Shown: positions 30,359 to 46,400, counted from the stretch's first letter. The stretch is 64,000 bases of DNA from Siphonodentalium dalli (GCA_032622095.1 CP136069.1:107166278-107230277); one strand, 5' to 3'. The notes: generated by a model not told the origin, from the sequence alone. Translations and numbers: made by a program.

Positions 30359-30389
30359 GTGTGTTGAAAAATTGAAATGCAAAAGTTTT

Positions 30390-30507
30390 GTCTACAGCAC
30401 CCGAGATTCCCAGGCGGTCACCCATCCAGGTACTAACCGGGCTGGACGTTTCTTAACTTAGGTGATCGGTCGAGAACCGGTGATTTCAACGTTAAATGGC
30501 CGTAAAC
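30390..30507 (-). rRNA. 5S rRNA-like, full length (l)
   Basis: 118 bp with intact C box. Changes include GTTAAGAAACGTCCAGCCC. A T4 run follows the 3' end (CTTTTGC). Confidence 0.85.
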
Positions 30508-30581
30508 ATAAAGTCCCTGTAATTTAAACATCATATGGCTCCACATCCACCAGTGTTTGAAAACTGAAATGTAAAAGTTTT

Positions 30582-30701
30582 GTCTACAGCACCCGAGATT
30601 CCCAGGCGGTCACCCATCCAGGTACTAACCGGGCTCGACGTTGCTTATAACTTCGGTGATCGGACGAGAACCAGTGGTTTCAACGTGATATGGCCGTAGG
30701 C
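30582..30701 (-). rRNA. 5S rRNA-like, full length (m)
   Basis: 120 bp, the same variant as copy j including the TA insertion; followed by CTTTTAC on the 3' side. Confidence 0.85.
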
Positions 30702-30776
30702 ATGAAGTCCCTGTAATGTGAACATCATATGGCTCCACATCCACCTGTGTTTGAAAAATTGAAATGTAAAAGTTTT

Positions 30777-30837
30777 GTCTACAGCACCCTTAATTCCCAG
30801 GCGGTCACACATCCAGGTACTAACCGGGCTCGACGTT
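30777..30837 (-). pseudogene. 5S rRNA-like 3' fragment (n)
   Basis: 3' half only, cut at AACGTCGAGC where spacer repeat S begins; the same breakpoint as in copy k. Confidence 0.8.
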
Positions 30838-31437
30838 ATTCCATTTTTCGGTCGAAATATTTTCTAAGTCGTATGTCTAGCGCCGAACGCCTAACCAACT
30901 TCACACGAGCAGTCTGACCTTCGAATTTCATTTTCGAATTTCCTTGACAATTTTGACCAGATTCGAGTGGGGGAGCACGAATTGGGTCAAAATATGATGT
31001 TTCGCGCAAAAAACTCGAAATCCATTTTTGGGTTGAAATATTTTCTAAGTCGAACGCCTAACTGAAAGCCAGCCTGACATTCGATTTCACTTAAAATCTT
31101 GAAATTGGCAACAGTCTGCGACCCGTGCGTTTTGTTATGAAGATTACTACTGGCGACACACTTCCTCGCCAAATTTGGAGTCGATCGGTCAACAAACGAG
31201 GCCTGTCCCCTCTATAGAACTTTATATATTTTTGGGTCGAAAATTTGATTGAGAGAGCACGAATTTGGGTAAAAAGAACACTTTTAGCGCAAAAAACTAA
31301 AATTAAATTTTTCGATCGAAATATTTTCTAAGTCGTATGTCTAGCGCCGAACGCCTAACCAACTTCACACGAGCAGCCTGACAATCGAATTTCATTTTGA
31401 ATTTCCTTGACAATTTTGACCAGATTCGAGTGGGGGG
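30838..31437. repeat. Spacer repeat S (block 3)
   Basis: Third block of S, followed by a partial copy up to GATTCGAGTGGGG, where a solo LTR is inserted. Confidence 0.8.
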
Positions 31438-32145
31438 TGTGCCAATACGGGTACATATAACTCTTAATGCTATCAGAACTGTTTGATTATTTATATATAA
31501 CAAAGTCAATAATGTTCAATCATAGGCATCTGGGTTTCTCTTCCTGTCGTATGCTTGGTTTCGGGTCTTCTTCCGTCTTCATAGGTTGGGTGTGTCTGCT
31601 TGTCTTCTACTCGGTTGAGTTCCGGTCGAGTTCGTCTTCCTGTCGTCTGCTCTTCTTCTTCCTCCGTCGGCACATAATGTTTACCTTGTATTCTCGTCCA
31701 TTTCTCCACACTGCTTTTCCACGCGTCCGAGAATTCGTTGTTACTATAGGGTAGCTGGTTAGAACTGTCTGTTGATGTCGGTTTGCTTCTTCCTAAAATA
31801 CCCAGTGTCTGCTAATGACGGCCATGTGTATTTTCACGGCGCGTCGGTTCATCGTACTTAGGGTAATTGAGTTATCGTCATCTCCCCATGGGTCCTATTA
31901 ACTCTCCTGGGTTCAGTAGCTTTTCTAGGCGATACATCTGGCCTTGCTTAATCCTCAAGACCGTTTCTGTTTACTCCACAAATCATCATGGACGCTCGCT
32001 AATTCGATTTGGTGCTCAGTACTTTTGTGATCTATATGTGGTCAACAGCGACGCTGATATGTTTGGTAATCGAGCGCCCCTCTGACAGAGATTTCCTATC
32101 TTCTTCCCGGGTTGAAAGTTATGTCCCTGTGGTTGTCTTGGCACA
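31438..32145 (-). mobile_element. Solo LTR of the gypsy2 family, diverged
   Basis: 708 bp, TGTGCCAA...TTGGCACA, more diverged from the other LTRs than they are from each other. It splits GAGTGGGGG from TCGACGTT; the unsplit sequence is at 18075-18090. Flanking G runs (6 left, 4 right, against 5 in the empty site) imply a 4- to 5-bp duplication. Confidence 0.88.
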
Positions 32146-32146
32146 G

Positions 32147-32214
32147 GGGTCGACGTTGCTGAACTTAGCTGATCGGTCGAGAACCGGTGATTTCAACGTG
32201 AAATGGCCGTAAAC
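32147..32214 (-). pseudogene. 5S rRNA-like 5' part (o)
   Basis: Counterpart of copy b (18082-18147) with the same altered block (GCTAAGTTCAGCAACGTCGA). Confidence 0.75.
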
Positions 32215-32289
32215 ATAAAGTCCCTGTAATTTAAACATCATATGGCTCCACATCCACCAGTGTTTGAAAAATTGAAATGCAAAAGTTTT

Positions 32290-32391
32290 GTCTACAGCAC
32301 CAGAGATTTACACGTACAAACCGGGCTCGACTTTGCTTAACTTCGGAGATCGGACGAGAACCGGTGGTTTCAACGTGATATGGCCGTAGGC
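32290..32391 (-). pseudogene. 5S rRNA-like, internal deletion (p)
   Basis: Counterpart of copy c: the same replacement of the C-box region by GTACGTGTAAATC. Confidence 0.85.
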
Positions 32392-32466
32392 ATGAAGTCC
32401 CTGTAATTTGAACATCATATGGCTCCATATCCACCAGTGTTTGAACAATTGAAATGCACAAGTTTT

Positions 32467-32509
32467 GTTTACAGCACCCGAGATTCCCAGGCGGTCACCC
32501 ATCCAGGTA
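32467..32509 (-). pseudogene. 5S rRNA-like 3' end at the satellite border (q)
   Basis: 3' end and C box (GGATGGGTGACCGCC) of a 5S-like unit, the counterpart of copy d. It stops matching after AGGTA on the plus strand, where the 25-bp array begins. Confidence 0.85.
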
Positions 32510-33945
32510 TCACCAACACATACATATATAGGTATCCCCAACACATAAATATATAGGTATCCCCACCACATAAATATATAGGTATCTCCACCACAAACAT
32601 CTATAGGTATCCCCACCACATTCATATATAGGTATCCCCACCACATACATATATAGGTATCCCCACCACATACAAATATAGGTATCCCCACCACATACAT
32701 GTATAGGTATCCCCGCCACACACATATATAGGTATCCCCGCCACATACATATATAGGTATCCCCGCCATATACATATATAGGAATTCCCGCCACATACAC
32801 ATATAGGTATTCCCGAAAAACACATATACATGTATAGGTCTCCCCACCACACACATCTTTAGGTAACCCCACCACACACATATATAGGTATCCCCACCAC
32901 ACACATCTATAGGTATCCCCACCACACACATATATAGGTATCCCCACCACACACAGATATAGGTATCCCCATAACATACATATATAGGTATCCCCACCAC
33001 ATATATATATAGGTATCCTCACCACACACATATATATGTATTCCCACAACATACATATATAGGTCTCCCCACCACATACATATAGATGTATCCCCGCCAC
33101 ACACATCTATAGGTATCCCCACCACACACATATATAGGTATCCCCACTAAACACATCTATAGGTATCCCCACCACACACATCTATAGGTATCCCCACCAC
33201 ATACATATATAGGTATCCCCACCACATACATATATAGGTATCCCCTCCACACACATATATAGGTATCCCCACCACATACATATATAGGTATCCCCACCAC
33301 ATACATATATAGGTATCCCCACCGCATACATATATAGGTATCCCCACCACATACATCTATATGTATCCCCACCACACACATCTATAGGTATCCGCACCAC
33401 ATACATATATAGGTATCCCCGCCACATACATATATAGGTATCCCCACCACATACATATATAGGTATCCCCACCACACACATCTATAGGTTTCTCCACCAC
33501 AAACATCTATAGGTATCCCCACCACACACATATATAGGTATCCCCACCACACACATCTATAGGTATCCCCACCACACACATATATAGGTATGTCCAATAT
33601 ATACATATATAGGTATCCCCTCCACATACATATATAGGTATTCCCGCCACACAAATCTATATGTATCCCCACCACACACATATATAGGTATCACCACCAC
33701 ATACATATATAGGTATCCCCACCACATACATATATAGGTATCCCCACCACAGACATATATAGGTATCACCACCACACACATATATAGGTATCCCCGCCAC
33801 ATACATATATAGGTATCCCCGCCACTCACATATATAGGTCTCCCCACCACACACATCTATAGGTATCCCCACCACATACATCTATAAGTATCCCCACCAC
33901 ATACATATATAGGTATCCTCACCACACACATATATAGGTATCCCC

Positions 33946-36862
33946 ACCACATACATATATAGGTCTCCCCACCACACTCATATATAGGTAACCCCACCAC
34001 ACACATATATAGGTATCCCAGCCACACATATATATAGGTATCCCCACCACACACATCTATATGTATCCCCACCACACACATCTATATGTATCCCCACCAC
34101 ACACATCTATAGGTATCCCCAACACACACATCTATAGGTATCCCCCCACATAAATATATAGGTATCCCCACCACATACATATATAGGTATCCCCACCACA
34201 CACATATATAGGTATCCCCACCACATACCTATATAGGTATCCCCACCACATACATATATAGGTATCCCCACCACATACATATATAGGTATCCCCACCACA
34301 CACATCTATAGGTATCCCCGCCACATACATATATAGGTATCCCCACCACATACATATATAGGTATCCCCACCAAATACATATATAGGTATCCCCACCACA
34401 CACATATATATATCCCCGCCACACACATATATAGGTATCCCCACCACATACATATATAGGTCTCCCCACCACATACATCTATAGGTATCCCCACCACACA
34501 CATCTATAGGTATCCCAACCACACACATATATAGGTATCACCACCACATACATATATAGGTATCCCCGACACACACATATATAGGATCCCCGCCGCATAC
34601 ATATATGGGTATCCCCACCACACACATCTATAGGTATCCCCACCACATACATATATAGGTATCCCCACCACACACATATATAGGTATCCCCACCACACAC
34701 AACTATAGGTATCCCCACCACACACATATATAGGTATCACCACCACATACATATATAGGTATCCCCGCCACATACATATATAGGTATTCCCGCCACACAC
34801 ATCTATAGGTATCCCCACCACACACATATATAGGTATCACCACCACATACATATATAGGTATCCCCACCACATACATATATAGGTATCCCCACCACAGAC
34901 ATATATAGGTATCACCACCACACACATATATAGGTATCCCCGCCACATACATATATAGGTATCCCCGCCACACACATATATAGGTCTCCCCACCACACAC
35001 ATCTATAGGTATCCCCACCACATACATATATAAGTATCCCCACCACATACATATATAGGTATCCCCACCACACACATATATAGGTATCCCCACCACATAC
35101 ATATATAGGTCTCCCCACCACATACATATATAGGTATCCCCGCTACATACATATATAGGTATCCCCACCACATACATATATAGGTACCCCCGCTACATAC
35201 ATATTTAGGTATCCCCACCACACACATATATAGGTATCCCCGCCACATATATATATAGGTATCCCCACCACACTCATATATAGGTATCCCAACCACACAC
35301 ATATATAGGTATCCCAGCCACACACATCTATATGTATCCCCACCACACACATCTATATGTATCCCCAACACACACATCTATTTGTATCCCCACCACACAC
35401 ATCTATAGGTATCCCCTAACACACACATCTATAGGTATCCCCCACATACATATATAGGTATCCCCACCACATACATATATAGGTATCCCCACCAAATACA
35501 TATATAGGTATCCCCACCACACACATATATATAGGTATCCCCGCCACACACATATATAGGTATCCCCACCACATACATATATAGGTCTCCCCACCACCTA
35601 CATCTATAGGTATTCCCACCACACACATCTATAGGTATCCCCACCACACACATATATAGGTATCACCACCACATACATATATAGGTATCCCCGCCACACA
35701 CATATATTGGTATCCCCGCCACATACATATATGGGTATCCCCACCACACACATCTATAGGTATCCCCACCACATACATATATAGGTATCCCCCCACGTAC
35801 ATATAGGTATCCCACGACACACATATAGGTATCCCCACCACACACATCTATAGGTATCACCAACACATACATATATAGGTATCCCCAACACATACATATA
35901 TAGGTATCCCCACCACATAAATATATAGGTATCCCCACTACATACATATATAGGTATCCCCACCACAAACATCTATAGGTATCCCCACCACATAAATATA
36001 TAGGTATCCCCACGACATACATATATAGGTATCCCCACCACATACAAATATAGGTATCCCCACCACATACATGTATAAGTATTCCCGCCACACACATATA
36101 TAGGTATCCCCGCCACATACATATATAGGTATCCCCGCCACATACATATATAGGAATTCCCGCCATATACATATATAGGTATTCCCGCCAAACACATGTA
36201 TAGGTCTCCCCACCACACACACCTATAGGTATCCCCACCACACACATATATAGGTATCCCCACCACCACATACATATATAGGTAGCCCCACCACACACAT
36301 ATATAGGTATCGCCACCACATACATATATAGGTATCCCCGCCACATACATATATAGGTATCCCCGCCACACACATATATAGGTATCCCCACCACATACAT
36401 ATATAGGTATCCCCACCACACACATATATAGGTATCCCCACCACACACATATATATGTATCCCCGCCACACACATATATAGGTATCCCCACCCACACATC
36501 TATAGGTATCCTCTCCACACACATCTATTGGTATCCCCACCACATACATCTATAGGTATCCCCACCACACCCATATATAGGTATTCCCACCACATACATA
36601 TATAGGTATCACCACCACACACACATATAGGTATCCCCCAATTACATATATAGGTATCCCCACCACACACATATATAGGTATCACCGCCACATACATATA
36701 TAGGTATCCCCGCCACACACATATATAGGTCTCCACACCACACACATCTATAGGTATCCCCACCACATACATCTATAGGTATCACCACCACACACATATA
36801 TAGGTATCCCCACCACACACATATATAGGTATCCCCGCCACACACATATATAGGTATCACCG
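33946..36862. repeat. Higher-order repeat A, copy 1 (2,917 bp)
   Basis: Followed directly by copy 2 at an offset of 2,916-2,917 bp; unit variants and length variants match in order (for example 34107-34478 with 37023-37394, 35663-36499 with 38580-39416). Confidence 0.88.
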
Positions 36863-39779
36863 CCACATACATATATAGGTCTCCCCACCACACTCATATA
36901 TAGGTAACCCCACCACACACATATATAGGTATCCCAGCCACACATATATATAGGTATCCCCACCACACACATCTATATGTATCCCCACCACACACATCTA
37001 TATGTATCCCCACCACACACATCTATAGGTATCCCCAACACACACATCTATAGGTATCCCCCCACATAAATATATAGGTATCCCCACCACATACATATAT
37101 AGGTATCCCCACCACACACATATATAGGTATCCCCACCACATACCTATATAGGTATCCCCACCACATACATATATAGGTATCCCCACCACATACATATAT
37201 AGGTATCCCCACCACACACATCTATAGGTATCCCCGCCACATACATATATAGGTATCCCCACCACATACATATATAGGTATCCCCACCAAATACATATAT
37301 AGGTATCCCCACCACACACATATATATATCCCCGCCACACACATATATAGGTATCCCCACCACATACATATATAGGTCTCCCCACCACATACATCTATAG
37401 GTATCCCCACCACACACATCTATAGGTATCCCAACCACACACATATATAGGTATCACCACCACATACATATATAGGTATCCCCGACACACACATATATAG
37501 GTATCCCCGCCGCATACATATATGGGTATCCCCACCACACACATCTATAGGTATCCCCACCACATACATATATAGGTATCCCCACCACACACATATATAG
37601 GTATCCCCACCACACACAACTATAGGTATCCCCACCACACACATATATAGGTATCACCACCACATACATATATAGGTATCCCCGCCACATACATATATAG
37701 GTATTCCCGCCACACACATCTATAGGTATCCCCACCACACACATATATAGGTATCACCACCACATACATATATAGGTATCCCCACCACATACATATATAG
37801 GTATCCCCACCACAGACATATATAGGTATCACCACCACACACATATATAGGTATCCCCGCCACATACATATATAGGTATCCCCGCCACACACATATATAG
37901 GTCTCCCCACCACACACATCTATAGGTATCCCCACCACATACATATATAAGTATCCCCACCACATACATATATAGGTATCCCCACCACACACATATATAG
38001 GTATCCCCACCACATACATATATAGGTCTCCCCACCACATACATATATAGGTATCCCCGCTACATACATATATAGGTATCCCCACCACATACATATATAG
38101 GTACCCCCGCTACATACATATTTAGGTATCCCCACCACACACATATATAGGTATCCCCGCCACATATATATATAGGTATCCCCACCACACTCATATATAG
38201 GTATCCCAACCACACACATATATAGGTATCCCAGCCACACACATCTATATGTATCCCCACCACACACATCTATATGTATCCCCAACACACACATCTATAT
38301 GTATCCCCACCACACACATCTATAGGTATCCCCTAACACACACATCTATAGGTATCCCCCACATACATATATAGGTATCCCCACCACATACATATATAGG
38401 TATCCCCACCAAATACATATATAGGTATCCCCACCACACACATATATATAGGTATCCCCGCCACACACATATATAGGTATCCCCACCACATACATATATA
38501 GGTCTCCCCACCACCTACATCTATAGGTATCCCCACCACACACATCTATAGGTATCCCCACCACACACATATATAGGCATCACCACCACATACATATATA
38601 GGTATCCCCGCCACACACATATATTGGTATCCCCGCCACATACATATATGGGTATCCCCACCACACACATCTATAGGTATCCCCACCACATACATATATA
38701 GGTATCCCCCCACGTACATATAGGTATCCCACGACACACATATAGGTATCCCCACCACACACATCTATAGGTATCACCAACACATACATATATAGGTATC
38801 CCCAACACATACATATATAGGTATCCCCACCACATAAATATATAGGTATCCCCACTACATACATATATAGGTATCCCCACCACAAACATCTATAGGTATC
38901 CCCACCACATAAATATATAGGTATCCCCACGACATACATATATAGGTATCCCCACCACATACAAATATAGGTATCCCCACCACATACATGTATAAGTATT
39001 CCCGCCACACACATATATAGGTATCCCCGCCACATACATATATAGGTATCCCCGCCACATACATATATAGGAATTCCCGCCATATACATATATAGGTATT
39101 CCCGCCAAACACATGTATAGGTCTCCCCACCACACACACCTATAGGTATCCCCACCACACACATATATAGGTATCCCCACCACCACATACATATATAGGT
39201 AGCCCCACCACACACATATATAGGTATCGCCACCACATACATATATAGGTATCCCCGCCACATACATATATAGGTATCCCCGCCACACACATATATAGGT
39301 ATCCCCACCACATACATATATAGGTATTCCCACCACACACATATATAGGTATCCCCACCACACACATATATATGTATCCCCGCCACACACATATATAGGT
39401 ATCCCCACCCACACATCTATAGGTATCCTCTCCACACACATCTATTGGTATCCCCACCACATACATATATAGGTATCCCCACCACACCCATATATAGGTA
39501 TTCCCACCACATACATATATAGGTATCACCACCACACACACATATAGGTATCCCCCAATTACATATATAGGTATCCCCACCACACACATATATAGGTATC
39601 ATCGCCACATACATATATAGGTATCCCCGCCACACACATATATAGGTCTCCACACCACACACATCTATAGGTATCCCCACCACATACATCTATAGGTATC
39701 ACCACCACACACATATATAGGTATCCCCACCACACACATATATAGGTATCCCCGCCACACACATATATAGGTATCACCG
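36863..39779. repeat. Higher-order repeat A, copy 2
   Basis: Tandem duplicate of 33946-36862. Differences are few: single-base changes and a 1-bp length difference near 34580, where copy 1 reads TATAGGATCC and copy 2 TATAGGTATCC. Confidence 0.88.
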
Positions 39780-41980
39780 CCACATACATATATAGGTATC
39801 CCCGCCACACACATATATAGGTCTCCCCACCACATACATATATAGGTATCCCCGCCACACACATATATAGGTCTCCCCACCACACACATCTATAGGTATC
39901 CCAACCACATACATCTATAGGTTTCCACACCACATACATATATAGGTATCCTCACCACAAACATATATAGGTATCCCCACCACATACATATATAGGTCTC
40001 CCCACCACATACATATATAGGTATCCCCGCCACATACATATATAGGTATCCCCACCGCATACATATATAGGTATCCCCGCCACACACATATATATGTCTC
40101 CCCACCACACACATATATAGGTATCCCCGCCACACTCATATATAGTTATCCTCACCACACACATATATAGGTATCCCCGCCACATACATCTATAGGTATC
40201 CCCACCACATACATATATAGGTATCCCCACCACATACATATATAGGTATCCCCACCACATACATCTAAAGGTATCCCCACCACACACATATATAGGTATC
40301 CCCACCACACACATATATAAATATCACCACCACATACATATATAGGTATCCCCACCACATACATATATATGTATCCCCACCACACACATATATAGGTATT
40401 CCCACCACACACATCTATAGGTATCCCCACCACATACATATATAGGTATCCCCACCACACACATCTATATGTATCCCACCACACACATATATAGGTATCC
40501 CCACCACATACATATATAGGTATCCCCACCACATACATATATAGGTATCCCCACCACACACATATATAGGTATCCCCGCCACATACATATATAGGTATAC
40601 CCACCACACACATATATAGGTATCCCCACCACACACATATATATGTATCCCTGACACACACATATATAGGTATCCCCACACATACATACATAGGTATCCC
40701 CACCACACACATATATAGGTATCCCAACCACATACATATATAGATATCCCCACCACACACATATATAGGTATCCCCACCACATACATATATAGGTATCCC
40801 CACCACATACATATATAGGTATTCCCACCACATACATATATAGGTATCCCCTCCACATACATCTATAGGTATCCCCACCACACACATATATAGGTATCCG
40901 CACCACATACATATATAGGTATCCCCACCACATACATATATAGGTATCCCCACCACATACATATATAGGTATCCCCACCAAATACATATATAGGTATCCC
41001 CACCATACACATATATATAGGTATCCCCGCCACACACATATATAGGTATCCCCACCACATACATATATAGGTCTCCCCACCACATACATCTATAAGTATC
41101 CCCACCACACACATCTAAAGGTATCCCCACCACACACATCTATAGGTATCACCACCACATACATATATAGGTATCCCCGCCACACACATATATAGGTATC
41201 CCCGCCACATACATATATGGGTATCCCCACCACACACATATATAGGTATCCCCACCACATACATATATAGGTATCACCACCACATACATATATAGGTATC
41301 CCCACCACACACATATATAAGTATCCCCACCATATACATATATAGGTATCAGCACCACACACATATATAGGTCTCCCCACCACATACATATATAGGTATC
41401 CCCACCACACACATCTATAGGTATCCCCACCACATACATCTATAGTTATCCCCACCACATACATCTATAGGTATCACCACCACACACACATATAGGTATC
41501 CCCCCACGTACATATAGGTATCCCACCACACACATATAGGTATCCCCACCACACACATCTATAGGTATCGCCAACACATACATATATAGGTATCCCCAAC
41601 ACGTACATATATAGGTATTCCACCACACACAAATAGGTATCCCCACTACATACATATATAGGTATCCCCACCACAAACATCTATAGGTATCCCCACCACA
41701 TACATATATAGGTATCCCCACCACATACATATATAGGTATCCCCACCACACACAAATATAGGTATCCCCACCACATACATGTATAAGTATTCCCGCCACA
41801 CACATATATAGGTATCCCCGCCACATACATATATAGGTATCCCCGCCACATACATATATAGGAATTCCCGCCATATTCATATATAGGTATTCCCGCCAAA
41901 CACATATATAGGTCTCCCCACCACACACATCTATAGGTATCCCCACCACACACATATATAGGTATCCCCACCACACACAT
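39470..41980. repeat. Higher-order repeat D, copy 1
   Basis: Matched by 59530-62090 at offsets of 20,063, 20,013 and about 20,112 bp in successive parts; the steps are close to multiples of 25, as expected of unit gain and loss. Confidence 0.8.
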
Positions 41981-43475
41981 CTATAGGTATTCCCACCACA
42001 CACATATATAGGTATCCCCACCACATACAGATATAGGTATCCCCATAACATACATATATAGGTATCCCCACCACATACATATATAGGTAGCCCCACCACA
42101 CACATATATAGGTATCACCACCACATACATATATAGGTATCCCCGCCACATACATATATAGGTATCCCCGCCACACACATATATAGGTATCCCCACCACA
42201 TACATATATAGGTATCCCCACCACACACATATATAGGTATCCCCACCACACACATATATATGTATCCCCGCCACACACATATATAGGTATCCCCACCCAC
42301 ACATCTATAGGTATCCTCTCCACACACATCTATAGGTATCCCCACCACATACATCTTTAGGTATCCCCACCACACCCATATATAGGTATTCCCACCACAT
42401 ACATATATAGGTATCACCACCACACACACATATAGGTATCCCCCACATACATATATAGGTATCCCCACCACACACATATATAGGTATCACCGCCACATAC
42501 ATATATAGGTATCCCCGCCACACACATATATAGGTCTCCACACCACACACATCTATAGGTATCCCCACCACATACATCTATAGGTATCACCACCACACAC
42601 ATATATAGGTATCCCCACCACACACATATATAGGTATCCCCACCACACACATATATAGGTATCACCACCACATACATATATAGGTATCCCCACCACACAC
42701 ATATATAGGTCTCCCCACCACACACATCTATAGGTATCCCAACCACATACATCTATAGGTTTCCACACCACATACATATATAGGTATCCTCACCACAAAC
42801 ATATATAGGTATCCCCACCACATACATATATAGGTCTCCCCACCACATACATATATAGGTATCCCCGCCACATACATATATAGGTATCCCCACCGCATAC
42901 ATATATAGGTATCCCCGCCTCACACAAATATATGTCTCCTCACCACTCACATATATAGTTATCCCCGCCACACACTTATATAGTTATCCTCACAACACAC
43001 ATATATAGGTATCCCCGCCACATACATCTATAGGTATCCCCACCACATACATATATAGGTATCCCCACCACATACATATATAGCCTGGTATCACCGCCAC
43101 ATACATCTAAATGTACCCCCACCACACACATATATAGGTATCCCCACCACACACATATATAGGTATCACCACCACATACATATATAGGTATCCCCACCAC
43201 ATACATATATATGTATCCCCACCACACACATATATAGTTATTCCCACCACACACATCTATAGGTATCCCCACCACACACATATATAGGTATCCCCACCAC
43301 ACACATCTATATGTATCCCACCACACATTATATAGGTATCCCCACCACATACATATATAGGTATCCCCACCACATACATATATAGGTATCCCCACCACAC
43401 ACATATATAGGTATCCCCGCCACATACATATATAGGTATCCCCACCACACACATATATAGGTATCCCCACCACAC

Positions 43476-46400
43476 ACATATATATGTATCCCCGCCACTC
43501 ACATATATAGGTATCCCCACACATACATATATAGGTATCCCCACCACACACATATATAGGTATCCCCACCACACACATCTATTGGTATCCCCACCACACA
43601 CATATATAGTTATCCCCACCACATACATATATATGTATCCCCACCACATACATATATAGATATCCCCACCACACACATATATAGGTATCCCCACCACGTA
43701 CATATATAGGTATCCCCACCACATATATATATAGGTATTCCCACCACATACATATATAGGTATCCCCACCACATACATCTATAGGTATCCCCACCACACA
43801 CATCTATAGGTATCCGCACCACATACATATATAGGTATCCCCACCACATACATATATAGGTATCCCCACCACATACATATATAGGTATCCACACCAAATA
43901 CATATATAGGTATCCCCACCACACACATATATATAGGTATCCCCGCCACACACATATATAGGTATCCCCACCACATACATATATAGGTCTCCCCACCACA
44001 TACATCTATAGGTATCCCCACCACACACGTCTATAGGTATCCCCACCACACACATCTATAGGTATCACCACCACACACATATATAGGTATCCCCGCCACA
44101 CACATATATAGGTATCCCCGCCACACACATATATGGGTATCCCCACCACACACATCTATAGGTATACCCCCCACATACATATATAGGTATCACCACCACA
44201 TACATATATAGGTATCACCACCACACACATATATAAGTATCCCCACCATATACATATATAGGTATCAGCACCACACACATATATAGGTCTCCCCACCACA
44301 TACATATATAGTTATCCCCACCACACACATCTATAGGTATCCCCACCACATACATCTATAGTTATCCCCACCACACACATCTATAGGTATCCCCACCACA
44401 TACATCTATAGGTATCACCATCACACACACATATAGGTATCCCCCCACGTACATATATGTATCCCACCACACACATATAGGTATCCCCACCACACACATC
44501 TATAGGTATCACCAACACATACATATATAGGTATCCCCAACACGTACATATATAGGTATCCCACCACACACATATAGGTATCCCCACTACATGCATATAT
44601 AGGTATCCCCACCACAAACATCTATAGGTATCCCCACCACATACATATATAGGTATCTCCACCACATACATATATAGGTATCCCCACCACATACAAATAT
44701 AGGTATCCAACCACATACATGTATAAGTATTCCCGCCACATACATGTATAAGTATTCCCGCCACACACATATATAGGTATATCGCCACATACATATATAG
44801 GTATCCCCGCCACATAGATATATAGGAATTCCCGCCATATACATATATAGGTATTCCCGCCAAACACATATATAGGTCTCCCCACCACACACATCTATAG
44901 GTATCCCCACCACACACATATATAGGTATCCCCACCACACACATCTATAGGTATTACCACCACACACATATATAGGTATCCCCACCACATACAGATATAG
45001 GTATCCCCATAACATACATATATAGGTATCCCCACCACATACATATATAGGTAGCCCCACCACACACATATATAGGTATCACCACCACATACATATATAG
45101 TTATCCCCGCCACATACATATATAGGTATCCCCGCCACACACATATATAGGTATCCCCACCACATACATATATAGGTATCCCCACCACACACATATATAG
45201 GTATCCCCACCACACACATATATATGTATCCCCGCCACACACATATATAGGTATCCCCACCCACACATCTATAGGTATCCTCTCCACACACATATATAGG
45301 TATCCCCACCACATACATCTATAGGTATCCCCACCACACCCATATATAGGTATTCCTACCACATATATATATAGGTATCACCACCACACACACATATAGG
45401 TATCCCCCACATACATATATAGGTATCCCCACCACACACATATATAGGTATCAACGCCACATACATATATAGGTATCCCCGCCACACACATATATAGGTC
45501 TCCCCACCACACACATCTATAGGTATCCCCACCACATACATCTATAGGTATCCCCACCACATACATATATAGGTATCACCACCACACACATATATAGGTA
45601 TCCCCACCACACCCATATATAGGTATCCCCACCACACACATATATAGGTATCACCGCCACATACATATATAGGTATCCCCGCCACACACATATATAGGTC
45701 TCCCCACCAAACACATCTATAGGTATCCCAACCACATACATCTATAGGTTTCCACACCACATACATATATAGGTATCCTCACCACAAACATATATAGGTA
45801 TCCCCACCACATACATATATAGGTCTAACCACCACATACATATATAGGTATCCCCGCCACATACATATATAGGTATCCCCACCACATACATATATAGGTA
45901 TCCCCGCCACACACATATATATGTCTCCCCACCACACACATATATAGGTATCCCCGCCACACACATATATAGGTATCCTCACCACACACATATATAGGTA
46001 TCCCCGCCACATACATCTATAGGTATCCCCACCACATACATATATAGGTATCCCCACCACATACATATATAGGTATCTCCGCCACATACATCTATAGGTA
46101 TCCCCACCACACACATATATATGTATCCCCGCCACTCACATATATAGGTATCCCCACACATACATATATAGGTATCCCCACCACACACATATATAGGTAT
46201 CCCCACCACACACATCTATTGGTATCCCCCACACACACATATATAGGTATCCCCACCACATACATATATAGGTATCCCCACCACATACATATATAGATAT
46301 CCCCACCACACACATATATAGGTATCCCCACCACGTACATATATAGGTATCCCCACCACATACATATATAGGTATTCCCACCACATACACATATAGGTAT

